Shown here one piece after another: positions 43,201 to 50,763 of a stretch of 64,000 nucleotides of DNA (its first letter is position 1; each line of letters starts with the position of its first letter). The stretch lies in assembly GCA_017464525.1 (NCBI GenBank), contig JAFTZM010000037.1:1-64000 (forward strand). Direction: 5' to 3'. The DNA is from Clostridia bacterium (GTDB lineage Bacteria; Bacillota; Clostridia; Oscillospirales; QAKW01). The translations under genes and the position numbers were made by a program. A model generated the notes under the pieces. That model saw only the letters and a program-made list of their open reading frames with translations. It was not told where the DNA came from and searched no databases.

Positions 43201-43513
43201 CCGCAAAAAGCTCCACCAATCCCGCCTGCTGCATCAGCGGCAGTACCGGGATGTGGTGATCAATGGCGTAGTGAAACTCCTTCATCCCCCGGTTTTCGGT
43301 GGTGAGAAGCTTTTGAGTCACCGGCATCACAAAAAGCTGCATCTCCTGCAGTTCCTCTTCCTCCGGCTCCCCATACCAGACAGCGCAATTCTGGTATTTT
43401 AAAATCAAATCGGAAATTCCGTCAAAAAAGCGGGTATCCTCCGGATGGCAGCAAAAATAGACCCGTGCCTTTCCCCGGGGTGTACTTCCTTCTCTTGTTT
43501 TGTAATGCAGCAT
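40262..43513 (-). CDS. TIR-domain protein with Sel1/TPR repeats
   Basis: Large soluble protein of 1083 residues. Residues about 17-145 look like a degenerate TIR-like fold (ARVYFCCHPEDTRFF, IPVLPLM). Residues about 152-245 are a clear TIR domain (AYIFLSYRKKDRKYARELI, WFDEFLTPGEDFNREI, NYIMRLEYPMA), with Glu229 at the position expected for a catalytic glutamate. Then one or two Sel1-like repeats (about 293-350) and about 700 residues of tetratricopeptide repeats (for example LGNMGEAKRYYEEALRAV). TIR domains can act as NADases or as interaction modules; TPRs suggest ligand or partner sensing. It is alone, with GGAGG before the ATG. No effector or helper gene is adjacent. Confidence 0.9.
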   Translation of the reverse strand: MLHYKTREGSTPRGKARVYFCCHPEDTRFFDGISDLILKYQNCAVWYGEPEEEELQEMQLFVMPVTQKLLTTENRGMKEFHYAIDHHIPVLPLMQQAGLVELFAEKCGDLQFLDPYQQDETAIGFEEKLEKFLATVLIGDELAAKVRAAFDAYIFLSYRKKDRKYARELIRLIHQNESFRDIAIWFDEFLTPGEDFNREIADALDKSKLFALAVTPSLLEQDNYIMRLEYPMARKAEKAIVPAELVATDREALLGCYDALPEAVDAYDDPALGAALLQALQDIALRSNDTDPAHNFLIGLAYRDGIDVEVDQERAVALLASAADAGLVEAAGELVLMYRTGKGVARSHEQALIWQGRKVALMGKAYEENPDTRTGCPYYTEVAQWGDYLLELGRPEEAIKKYEEAAILVREIAEKFDFSFILRDGMLYEQKIASIWEGEGQLIKAREAYERIYREIEQWLADYHEHLERFEFDQAKDKIFNERDLAVALLRLGGICWKEGNLSKAKEYLEKSLEISREDTDRDSTYEQLGLVLADFGEQEQAREMFEKCLQIREMLLQRALDREDEEILLYRRNLANICGNLGTLCMDQDAGAAERYFRRKLEQAELLDQALETPETKRFLGRTLGDLGQLMMRENKLMAARDLLNRYLEIAEVLVKETAVVADQIILAVAYDSRGVLCQVEGDLQGAIRYYELTAQLQETIARRTENPDNLRDLAMAYYKLGAAQLAVGENGSGEQNLLHSTEILEDLVRQSEKQQFREDLSRNYRSLGDQRMKEGDGGNALGYYKKALAAAEEIPEKGEAYSLSCECLGTLFLRLGNMGEAKRYYEEALRAVQQAETARNRTRAAQMNARLGDLYRSMGEIAPAEQCYEECLRISAQMAEETPTIQLRRDHAICYQNLGMIHTQKGDLQAARQDYLMMLSLAEELAKEAGTADLKRLRMLAYTRLGEICAFAQDPTGMKNYYTKALPMAEELLREVHTAEARRDVLVIYDKLGDVAVYEGNAREAKLYYESLYNAAVEMAAQNTPESKADLAVANLKMASVSGFLKRQKYYRTALTLCEELVQQCPGVKAYEDMLNKIRNM

Positions 43514-43583
43514 AGCGACCTCCGTAAATCTTTTTACCCATTATAACATAAAAACCAAGATATTTTTCGCAAATTATAAAATA

Positions 43584-43612
43584 TTGCAAGATTTATTTTT
43601 TTCATGTATAAT
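43584..43612 (+). promoter_or_regulatory. Promoter of trmO
   Basis: TTGCAA (43584-43589), 17-base spacer, TATAAT (43607-43612). The predicted transcript begins only about a dozen bases before the ATG. Confidence 0.75.
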
Positions 43613-43630
43613 AAAAGCAGGTGATAAAAG

Positions 43631-44293
43631 ATGAATTTAAAAGTAATTGCCCATATCCGCAATGATTTTACCGCAAAATTCGGGATTCCCCGCCAGAGCG
43701 GGCTGGTAAGCGAGGTATGTTCCACAATTGAATTTACCCCCGAATACCGCAACGCTGATGCCCTTCGGGGGCTGGATGGCTATAGCCACCTCTGGCTGAT
43801 CTGGGAGTTTTCCAAAGCGGTGCAGGAGGGCTGGAGCCCCACTGTACGCCCGCCCCGGCTGGGAGGCAACACCCGGATGGGCGTTTTTGCCACCCGCTCC
43901 CCCTATCGCCCCAATTCTCTGGGTCTTTCCTCGGTGAAGATCGAAAAGATCGATCTTAAACGGGTGGAGATCACCGTCTCCGGCGCCGATCTGCTGAACG
44001 GAACCCCCATCTTCGATATCAAGCCCTACCTTCCCTATACGGATTCCCATCCCGACGCTAAGGGCGGCTTTGCCTTCGGCCCCGGAGAGGGCACGGTGGA
44101 GGTGGATTGCCCCGCAGAATTACTGGAGCCCGTCCCCGCCGAAAAGCGGGCGGGTCTGCTGGCTCTGCTGGCGCAGGATCCCCGCCCCGGCTACGCCGAC
44201 GATCCCCACCGGATCTATGGCATGGAATATGCCGGCTTTGAAGTAAAATTCACCGTATCAGGCGGCAGGCTGACGGTTCTGGAAATACAGTAA
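43631..44293 (+). CDS. trmO: tRNA m6t6A methyltransferase TrmO (TsaA family)
   Basis: Methylates N6 of threonylcarbamoyladenosine at tRNA position 37 using S-adenosylmethionine. The 220 residues have the YaeB/TsaA beta-barrel signatures: IAHIRNDFTAKFGIPRQSG, LWLIWEF, GVFATRSPYRPNSLGLSSVKI and DIKPYLPYTDS. A C-terminal segment with DPRPGYADDPHRIYGMEYAGFEVKF completes the family. Length is typical. The ribosome site is AGGTGAT and the leader is very short. It is monocistronic between the TIR-TPR gene and the lysine operon. Confidence 0.95.
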   Translation: MNLKVIAHIRNDFTAKFGIPRQSGLVSEVCSTIEFTPEYRNADALRGLDGYSHLWLIWEFSKAVQEGWSPTVRPPRLGGNTRMGVFATRSPYRPNSLGLSSVKIEKIDLKRVEITVSGADLLNGTPIFDIKPYLPYTDSHPDAKGGFAFGPGEGTVEVDCPAELLEPVPAEKRAGLLALLAQDPRPGYADDPHRIYGMEYAGFEVKFTVSGGRLTVLEIQ

Positions 44294-44365
44294 TCGGCAT
44301 TTTGCCCATATTTTTGCGGTGGTTTCCCTTTTTGTTGGCAGGGTAAACGAAAAGCAGTTTTGCTA

Positions 44366-44394
44366 TTGACTTTTCCTGCAATTTATGATAATGT
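44366..44394 (+). promoter_or_regulatory. Promoter of the lysine operon
   Basis: TTGACT (44366-44371), 17-base spacer, TAATGT (44389-44394), overlapping GATAAT. Riboswitch sequence starts about ten bases downstream. Confidence 0.65.
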
Positions 44395-44403
44395 ATATCT
44401 ATC

Positions 44404-44646
44404 GATAGAGGTGCATTGCATCAAGAGTACACCGGCCTTTTTCGCCTTTGCCAAGGCGCAGCCGGGGGAAAGGGATGGGTGCCGAAGACGGTTCGCGGCA
44501 AAGGACCGATCTGGCAGCAGGAAATAAGATTCCTGATGCTGTCGCAGAAATGCGGAGCGCTATCTGGCTTATATTTTTGGCGGGGGATCCCTGCCAAAGG
44601 CTTTGCTTTGTAAGGGATAGTTGCCGCCGCGCAGCTATCTTTTTTT
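44404..44646 (+). promoter_or_regulatory. Lysine riboswitch (L box) with terminator
   Basis: Aptamer at 44404-44564: P1 pairs GATAG with CTATC, enclosing AGAGGTGC, AAGAGTA, CGGGGGAAAGGG, TGCCGAAG, ATCTGGCA and TGTCGCAGAAATGCGGAG, the conserved L-box elements in order. An expression platform follows, ending in the terminator GATAGTTGC (44616-44624) / GCAGCTATC (44631-44639) with T7. CTATC of P1 can alternatively pair with GATAG of the terminator, giving the antiterminator. Lysine binding should shut off dapA and the genes below. Confidence 0.95.
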
Positions 44647-44668
44647 AATTTTCGAGGAGGATGTAAAA

Positions 44669-45556
44669 ATGACCAATCCGATTTTCAAGGGCGTAGGTAC
44701 CGCAATCGTTACTCCCATGACTAAAATGGGGGTAGACTATGAAAGCTTCGGCCGCCTGCTGAACTGGCAGATCGAAAGCGGCGTAAACGCCATTATTGCC
44801 GCCGGCACCACCGGCGAAGGCTCCACCTTAAGCGATCAGGAGCATAAGGAACTGCTGGACTTCACCGTGCGCACCGTAGACGGCCGGGTACCGGTCATCG
44901 CCGGCACCGGCTCCAATGATACCTCCTATGCCATCGAGTTGAGCAAATTTGCTTGCTCTGCCGGCGTGGACGGCCTTCTGGTAGTGACCCCCTATTATAA
45001 TAAAGCCACTCAGGGCGGCCTGATCCAGTCCTATACCGCCATTGCCGACGCAGTGGATAAACCCATCATCCTCTATAACGTACCCAGCCGTACCGGCTGT
45101 AACATTCAGCCTGCCACCGCTGCTAAGCTGGCCGAGCACCCCAATATTGTGGGCCTGAAGGCCGCCAGCGGTGATATCTCCCAGATCGCAGATACTGCGG
45201 CTCTGGTGCAGGGCAAGATGGATATCTATTCCGGTAACGATGATCAGATCGTCCCCATCATGTCCTTGGGCGGTATCGGCGTGATCTCTGTTCTTTCCAA
45301 CGTTTTCCCCAAGGAGACCGTTGCCATCTGCGATAAGTTCTTCGCCGGGGATATTGCCGGCAGCCGGGATCTGCAGCTGCACTTCCTGCCCATGATCCAC
45401 GCCCTTTTCAGCGAGGTCAATCCCATCCCCGCCAAGGCAGCAGCAGCCGCCATGGGCTTCGGCGAGAATTATCTCCGCCTGCCCCTCACCCCCATGGAGC
45501 CCGCCAATGAGGAAAAGCTGCTGAAGCTGATGCGTGCTGAGGGTCTGAAGGTATGA
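44669..45556 (+). CDS. dapA: 4-hydroxy-tetrahydrodipicolinate synthase
   Basis: Condenses pyruvate with aspartate semialdehyde, the first committed step to lysine and diaminopimelate. The 295 residues form a TIM barrel with AAGTTGEGSTLSDQEH, YYNKATQGGLIQSY, ILYNVPSRTGCN (tyrosine of the active site) and VGLKAASGDI, which contains the Schiff-base lysine. The ATG at 44669 follows the ribosome site GAGGAGG. First gene under the lysine riboswitch; its end overlaps dapB by four bases. Confidence 0.97.
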   Translation: MTNPIFKGVGTAIVTPMTKMGVDYESFGRLLNWQIESGVNAIIAAGTTGEGSTLSDQEHKELLDFTVRTVDGRVPVIAGTGSNDTSYAIELSKFACSAGVDGLLVVTPYYNKATQGGLIQSYTAIADAVDKPIILYNVPSRTGCNIQPATAAKLAEHPNIVGLKAASGDISQIADTAALVQGKMDIYSGNDDQIVPIMSLGGIGVISVLSNVFPKETVAICDKFFAGDIAGSRDLQLHFLPMIHALFSEVNPIPAKAAAAAMGFGENYLRLPLTPMEPANEEKLLKLMRAEGLKV

Positions 45557-46296
45557 AAATAATCATTTACGGTATTAACGGCCGGATGGGCACCGAGGTG
45601 CGCAAGCTGACCGAAAGCAATTTCCGGGGCGCTGAGCTTCATGCCGGCGTGGATATGGGCGGCAATGAAAGCGGGTTCCCCTGCTTTGAAAAGTTGGAGC
45701 AGGTACCTGCCGGAGCAGATTGTATTGTAGATTTTTCCCACCATACCGCCACCAAGGCGCTGCTGACCGCCGCCGTGAAGGCAAAGCTACCGGTGATCCT
45801 AGCCACCACCGGCCATACCGATAAGGAGCTGGCCATGATCCGGGAGGCCGCCAAGGAGATCCCTGTTTTCTTCTCCTATAATATGTCCATGGGCGTGGCC
45901 CTTCTGGCTGAACTGGCCAAAAAGACCGCCGCCTTTTATCCCAATGCAAACATTGAGATCGTGGAAACTCATCACAACCGCAAATTAGATGCCCCCAGCG
46001 GCACCGCCATCCTCATCGCCAATGCCATCAAGGAAGTCCGTAAGGCAGCCACTACCCTGGTAGGCCGCAGCGGCCACGGTAAGCGCACCGAGGAGGAGAT
46101 CGGGATCCATTCCGTCCGCCGGGGCAATATCGTGGGCATCCACGAGGTTCTGGTGTCTACCGACGCCGAGACCATCACCCTGAAGCACGAAGCCCACAGC
46201 CGCGCCCTTTTTGCCGAAGGTGCGTTAGCCGCCGCTGAGTATCTTTGCGGCAAGCCGGCAGGCTTATATAATATGCAAAACTTGATCAAGGAGTAA
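45553..46296 (+). CDS. dapB: 4-hydroxy-tetrahydrodipicolinate reductase
   Basis: NAD(P)H-dependent second step of the diaminopimelate pathway. The 247 residues have the dinucleotide site IYGINGRMG at the start, ATTGHTDKEL, YNMSMGVALLAELAKK, and the substrate segment ETHHNRKLDAPSGTA with the catalytic His-His and Lys. Length is normal. ATGA overlap with dapA and two bases to the aspartokinase indicate tight coupling. Genes for later steps (dapL or dapD-E-F) are not in the window. Confidence 0.96.
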   Translation: MKIIIYGINGRMGTEVRKLTESNFRGAELHAGVDMGGNESGFPCFEKLEQVPAGADCIVDFSHHTATKALLTAAVKAKLPVILATTGHTDKELAMIREAAKEIPVFFSYNMSMGVALLAELAKKTAAFYPNANIEIVETHHNRKLDAPSGTAILIANAIKEVRKAATTLVGRSGHGKRTEEEIGIHSVRRGNIVGIHEVLVSTDAETITLKHEAHSRALFAEGALAAAEYLCGKPAGLYNMQNLIKE

Positions 46297-46298
46297 GT

Positions 46299-47618
46299 AT
46301 GTTAAAGGTATTAAAGTTCGGTGGCAGTTCCCTTGCAGATGCTGAGCAGTTCCGCAAGGTAAAAGCCATCGTAGAGGCAGAGCCGGAGCGCCGTTATGTG
46401 ATCGCCTCCGCCCCTGGCAAACGTTTTTTTGAGGATGAAAAGGTCACCGACCTTCTGCTGCGCTGCCATGCGCTGAATAAGGATCGAAACCCCTTCGACG
46501 ATACATTTCAGAGGATCTCTGACCGTTTTCACGGTATCATCCGGGATCTGGGGCTGAAGCTGTCCATCGAGGATGAGCTGGAAACAGTCAAAAAAGCCAT
46601 TGCCAACGGCGTGAGCGTGGATTATGTTGCCAGCCGGGGGGAGTATTTCAACTCCATGATCTTGGCTGATTTTCTGGGGATCCCCTTCCTGGATGCAGAG
46701 GAATGTATCTTTTTCACCGCAGACGGTAAGCTGGATAGTAAAAAAACCAATACCGTCATCGAAAACCGCCTTGCCATGATGCCCCGTGCCGTCATCCCCG
46801 GCTTTTACGGCGTGCTCCCCGGCGGGGAGATCAAAACCTTCTCCCGAGGCGGGTCGGACATTACCGGCTCCATCGTGGCTGAGGCTGTAGATGCCGACCT
46901 TTATGAAAACTGGACCGATGTGAACGGTATGCTGATGGCCGACCCCCGCATCATCGACGATCCTGCTCCCATCGATATCATCACCTACCGGGAACTGCGG
47001 GAGCTTTCCTACATGGGCGCCACCGTGCTCCATGAGGATGCAGTATTCCCCGTTCGCCGCAGCGGGATCCCCATCAACATCCGAAATACCAATGATCCCG
47101 CCGATAAAGGCACCATGATCGTGCCCCATACGGATGAAAAAAGCGAGGATCGGGTGGTAACCGGCATTGCAGGCAAGACAGGCTTTACCGCCATTTACAT
47201 CGAAAAGGATATGATGAACTCCGAGCTGGGCTACGGCCGCCGGGTATTGGAAACGCTGGAACGCCGGGGCATCAGCTTTGAGCATCTCCCCTCCGGCATT
47301 GATACTGTTACCGTAGTGGTTCACACCTCCGCTCTGGAAGGCAAGCTGGATGCAGTCGTGGCGGATCTGAAGCGTAATGTACGCCCCGATACCATCCGGG
47401 TCTATGATAACCTGGCGCTGCTGGCAGTTGTAGGCCGGAGCATGGTCAGCTCCCCCGGCGTGGCTGCCCGGGTATTTGCCACCCTGGCCCGGGAAAATAT
47501 CAACATCCGGATGATCGATCAAGGCTCCAGCGAGTTGAATATTATCGTGGGCATTGCGGATAAGGACCGCATTCCCGCACTCAAAGCACTTTATAAGGAA
47601 TTTGCACCAAAAAAATGA
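46299..47618 (+). CDS. lysC: Aspartate kinase
   Basis: Phosphorylates aspartate at the entry to the lysine, threonine and methionine branch. The 439 residues have the kinase domain start VLKFGGSSLADAEQF, SRGEYFNSMILADFLG, FSRGGSDITGSIVAEAV and WTDVNGMLMADPRI, and two ACT domains at the C-terminus (about 295-435; TGFTAIYIEKDMMNSELG, NINIRMIDQGSSELNIIVG). Because it is under a lysine riboswitch and lies within the DAP operon, this isoenzyme is probably the lysine-responsive one. No internal start for a separate beta subunit is obvious. Confidence 0.95.
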   Translation: MLKVLKFGGSSLADAEQFRKVKAIVEAEPERRYVIASAPGKRFFEDEKVTDLLLRCHALNKDRNPFDDTFQRISDRFHGIIRDLGLKLSIEDELETVKKAIANGVSVDYVASRGEYFNSMILADFLGIPFLDAEECIFFTADGKLDSKKTNTVIENRLAMMPRAVIPGFYGVLPGGEIKTFSRGGSDITGSIVAEAVDADLYENWTDVNGMLMADPRIIDDPAPIDIITYRELRELSYMGATVLHEDAVFPVRRSGIPINIRNTNDPADKGTMIVPHTDEKSEDRVVTGIAGKTGFTAIYIEKDMMNSELGYGRRVLETLERRGISFEHLPSGIDTVTVVVHTSALEGKLDAVVADLKRNVRPDTIRVYDNLALLAVVGRSMVSSPGVAARVFATLARENINIRMIDQGSSELNIIVGIADKDRIPALKALYKEFAPKK

Positions 47619-48910
47619 TCTGCAAAAATATTACCATTCAAAACGGCCGCCTGCTCTTCGCCGGGCAGAATGCCGCCGCATTACTCCGGCAATACGGCTC
47701 CCCTCTCTACCTGATGGATGAGGATCGGATCCGGGAAAACTGCCGCACCTACTATACCGCCATGAAGGAGGCCTTCGGCGAGGCAGCGTTGCCCCTCTAC
47801 GCCAGCAAGGCTGCTTCCTTTAAGGAGATCTACCGCATCGTAAACAGCGAGCATTTAGGCATCGATGTGGTCTCCTGCGGCGAAATTTATACCGCTGTCC
47901 AAACCGGCTTCCCCATGGAGAAGGCTTATTTTCACAGCAACAATAAAACTGATGAGGATATCGCCTTTGCCATTGAAAACGGCATCGGCTATTTTGTGGC
48001 CGATAACGAAGAAGAGGTCCGGGCGGTCAACACCATTGCCGGCCAAAAGGGGATCCGCCAGCCCATCCTGCTGCGGCTGACCCCCGGCATCGATACCCAT
48101 ACCTACGAAGCCATCAATACCGGTAAGGTAGATTCCAAATTCGGCTCTGCCATCGAGACCGGCCAGGCCGAAGCAATCACCAAGCTGGCCCTGGAGCTGC
48201 CCCACATCGAGCTGGCAGGCTTCCATTGCCATGTAGGATCTCAGGTATTCGATTCCGATACCTTCCTGCGCTCTGCTGAAATTATGCTGGAATTTATCGC
48301 TGCCATTAAGGCGAAATACGGCTATACCGCCCCTCAGCTGGATCTGGGCGGCGGCTACGGCGTGCGCTATCTGGAAAGCGATCCCGTTATTGACATTGCG
48401 GAAAATATCCGTGAGGTGGCAAAATTCGTAAAGAAAAAATGCGCCGCCTTGGGCCTCCCCCTTCCTGCGATCCGCATGGAGCCGGGCCGGAGCATTGTGG
48501 CCGACGCCGGTATGACCCTCTATACCGTGGGAACCATCAAGCAGATCCCCGGTTACAAGAATTATGTTTCTGTGGATGGCGGCATGGGCGATAACCCCCG
48601 CTTTGCCCTTTACGGCGCCGATTATACCATTCTTGCCGCAGAAAAGATGGATGAGCGCTGCGATTTTGAATGCTCGGTGGTTGGCCGTTGCTGCGAAAGC
48701 GGCGATATTATTCAGGAAAATGTCAAGCTCCCCGCCTCGGTAAAACGGGGTGATATTCTGGCGGTTCTTACCACCGGAGCCTACAATTATTCCATGGCCT
48801 CCAATTACAACCGCATCCCCCGCCTGCCGGTGGTGATGCTGAAGGAAGGAACCAGCCGGATCGTTGTAAAACGTGAGAGTTTGTTCGATATTGTTCGGAA
48901 TGACCTATAA
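47615..48910 (+). CDS. lysA: Diaminopimelate decarboxylase
   Basis: PLP enzyme that converts meso-diaminopimelate to lysine. The 431 residues have a barrel domain with LYASKAASFKEIYRI (Schiff-base Lys), GFHCHVGSQVFDSD, DLGGGYGVRY and MEPGRSIVADAG, and a C-terminal beta domain with CCESGDIIQENVKLP, the Cys of the dimer-interface active site, and GAYNYSMASNYN. It overlaps lysC by four bases and is the last gene of the operon. Confidence 0.96.
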   Translation: MICKNITIQNGRLLFAGQNAAALLRQYGSPLYLMDEDRIRENCRTYYTAMKEAFGEAALPLYASKAASFKEIYRIVNSEHLGIDVVSCGEIYTAVQTGFPMEKAYFHSNNKTDEDIAFAIENGIGYFVADNEEEVRAVNTIAGQKGIRQPILLRLTPGIDTHTYEAINTGKVDSKFGSAIETGQAEAITKLALELPHIELAGFHCHVGSQVFDSDTFLRSAEIMLEFIAAIKAKYGYTAPQLDLGGGYGVRYLESDPVIDIAENIREVAKFVKKKCAALGLPLPAIRMEPGRSIVADAGMTLYTVGTIKQIPGYKNYVSVDGGMGDNPRFALYGADYTILAAEKMDERCDFECSVVGRCCESGDIIQENVKLPASVKRGDILAVLTTGAYNYSMASNYNRIPRLPVVMLKEGTSRIVVKRESLFDIVRNDL

Positions 48911-48925
48911 AAATCGCAATTTTTA

Positions 48926-48980
48926 CCGCCGAAAAACGCAAAAATGCATTTGTTTTTTGCCCTTTTTTCGGCGGTTTTTT
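48926..48980 (+). terminator. Terminator of the lysine operon
   Basis: Stem CCGCCGAAAAA / TTTTTTCGGCGG with an inner GCAAAAA / TTTTTTGC pair and a T6 tail. The ribosome site of the next gene begins immediately after the T-run. Confidence 0.85.
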
Positions 48981-48994
48981 AAAGGAGTAGCAGA

Positions 48995-49744
48995 ATGAGA
49001 AAATTACTTGCCAGCGATCTGGACGGCACCATCTACCGCAACCGCAAGACCCTCCCTGAGGACATCGAGGCCATCACCGAATGGCAACGGCAGGGAAATA
49101 TCTTTTGCCTTTGCAGCGGACGCGCCCCTTTATCGGGAATTCAGGAGATGCAAAAATGCGGCCTGCACCCAGATCTGCTGATTACCGGAAACGGCGCCGC
49201 CGCCCTGGATATGGAGGGCAAATTTCTGTACCGCAAGCTGCTGCCGAAAGGAGTGCACCGCAGGATCTTTGCCCTGGCTCACGAATACCGGGTCACCGCG
49301 GTGAATGGGCAATCCCCGGAGGGCGAATTATTCCAGTATTCTTACATTGATCCCAGCCGGGTGAACATTTCCATCGAAGATTTGCTGGCGATGGAGGAAT
49401 TTCTTCAATTCAACGCCGTTTTTAAGGAGTCCCCGGAGGATGCCCGTGCCTTCTCTGATCGGGTGGACCGGGAGATCGATGGAGCCGCCGCCCAGCGCAA
49501 TGGGGTCTACATCGATTGCTCTGCTGAGGGCGTAGACAAGGGTGCCGGTGTGGCTGCCGCAGCAGCCCATTTCGACATCCCTGCCGAGCAGTGCTACACC
49601 ATTGGTGATAATAACAACGACCTTTCTATGCTTCTTCCCTACCACGGCGCTGTGATCAGCGACGGGAACCCGGAAACCATCGAAAAGGTCGGTCATGCTG
49701 TTCCAAATATTGCAGCATTTATCGAAGAAATATTAAAAGACTGA
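48995..49744 (+). CDS. Cof-type HAD phosphatase
   Basis: Phosphatase of 249 residues, class IIB HAD. It has DLDGTIYRN (motif I), CSGRAPLSG (motif II), a cap domain, and DKGAGVAAAAAHFDIPAEQCYTIGDNNNDLSML (motifs III and IV). Such enzymes act on sugar phosphates or cofactor intermediates. It sits directly behind the lysine terminator, without a clear promoter of its own, so it may depend on readthrough. A role in lysine biosynthesis is not implied. AAAGGAG precedes the ATG. Confidence 0.9.
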   Translation: MRKLLASDLDGTIYRNRKTLPEDIEAITEWQRQGNIFCLCSGRAPLSGIQEMQKCGLHPDLLITGNGAAALDMEGKFLYRKLLPKGVHRRIFALAHEYRVTAVNGQSPEGELFQYSYIDPSRVNISIEDLLAMEEFLQFNAVFKESPEDARAFSDRVDREIDGAAAQRNGVYIDCSAEGVDKGAGVAAAAAHFDIPAEQCYTIGDNNNDLSMLLPYHGAVISDGNPETIEKVGHAVPNIAAFIEEILKD

Positions 49745-49764
49745 AGGGATTCCTTCAGTCTTTT
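49735..49764 (+). terminator. Terminator shared by convergent HAD and propeller-like genes
   Basis: Stem AAAAGACTGAAGG / CCTTCAGTCTTTT with a four-base loop; both stop codons lie inside or beside the hairpin. Confidence 0.85.
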
Positions 49765-50753
49765 AATATAAAACCATATTTTTCATCAAATACATAGGTA
49801 TGGATGATGCCGCATTGGCCGGACTGGCTGACGGCATTATGGCTGATGAGCCAATCACCGTTGCCATAAGAGTACAGCCCGGTGGAGCCATATTTGAAAT
49901 TCCATCCGTAGGTGTTGCTGGCCTCATGATAATTTCCCATCTTCTTCAAGGACAGGCGCCCCTTTTCCGGGGCTTTAGCCGCATCCACCGCAAAGAGGTA
50001 ATAGTTGGGGAACTGCGGCTTTTTACCGGGATAAACCGCCATAAAATAGGCATTCTGCGCCGCATCATACTCTAAGTTCTGCACACCGTAAGTGGTATTG
50101 CCGGTATATACAAACAACTTTTCCTTGGGCGCTGCCGGGCCGTTTTTGTGCATGGAGCGCTGGGAAAGAGGGCTTTCGAAGCCGGCCCAATCGGCGGTAT
50201 CGTAGCATAGGAGCACTTGACAGTCGTTATCCTCCCGGGTCACATCGCTGTAAATACCGTAAGCCACAAAAAGATACTGTTTCCCATCGGAGGCGCCGGG
50301 CATGGGGCCGAAGGTGGTTCCATCAATGCCGCTGCAGCCGAAGCGGTGGCCGGGCGCATTATAATCCTCCACCACCTCCCGGAGGTAAACGCTGGTCATG
50401 ATGCCATCCTTTTCTGCATCCATATCCATCCGGTCGATGCGGTCCACATCAAAAATGGCCATATAAAAGGCATCCTCCAGGGCCGCATCGCTGCCCAGAC
50501 TTTTGAGAATTCCCTTCCCGATGGAATCATTTTTATACTCCAGAGAGCCATAGACCCTTCCGTCCTGCCGATTGAAGGCAATACAGCCCAGATGCCCCAT
50601 GAGACCGTCCACACAGCCCACAATGGTACCATCCATTCTGGCCTTCACCAACTTGGTGGTAAAGGAATAGTAGATATAGCCTTTTTCGGGATCCGCGGCA
50701 ATGCCCTGGATATGGCATTTGCCCCATGAGCCGGTTAAAATAGGTTGCTTCAT
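49755..50753 (-). CDS. Protein of unknown function, propeller-like
   Basis: Soluble protein of 332 residues without signal peptide. Repeated strand-like segments (GIAADPEKGYIYYSF, NRQDGRVYGSLEYKN, YLFVAYGIYSD, KLFVYTGNTTYGVQNLEYDAAQNAYF, YSYGNGDWLISHN) look like blades of a beta-propeller with aspartate-rich turns. No family is recognised and no catalytic motif stands out. It lies ten bases after the sortase gene and is translated from the same transcript; a cytoplasmic protein behind a surface sortase has no obvious reason. Confidence 0.78.
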   Translation of the reverse strand: MKQPILTGSWGKCHIQGIAADPEKGYIYYSFTTKLVKARMDGTIVGCVDGLMGHLGCIAFNRQDGRVYGSLEYKNDSIGKGILKSLGSDAALEDAFYMAIFDVDRIDRMDMDAEKDGIMTSVYLREVVEDYNAPGHRFGCSGIDGTTFGPMPGASDGKQYLFVAYGIYSDVTREDNDCQVLLCYDTADWAGFESPLSQRSMHKNGPAAPKEKLFVYTGNTTYGVQNLEYDAAQNAYFMAVYPGKKPQFPNYYLFAVDAAKAPEKGRLSLKKMGNYHEASNTYGWNFKYGSTGLYSYGNGDWLISHNAVSQSGQCGIIHTYVFDEKYGFILKD

Positions 50754-50763
50754 ATAAAATACC

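Noticed and set aside
46311-47522. Long open frame of about 400 codons opposite lysC
   Set aside because: It mirrors the aspartokinase gene, with no independent support.
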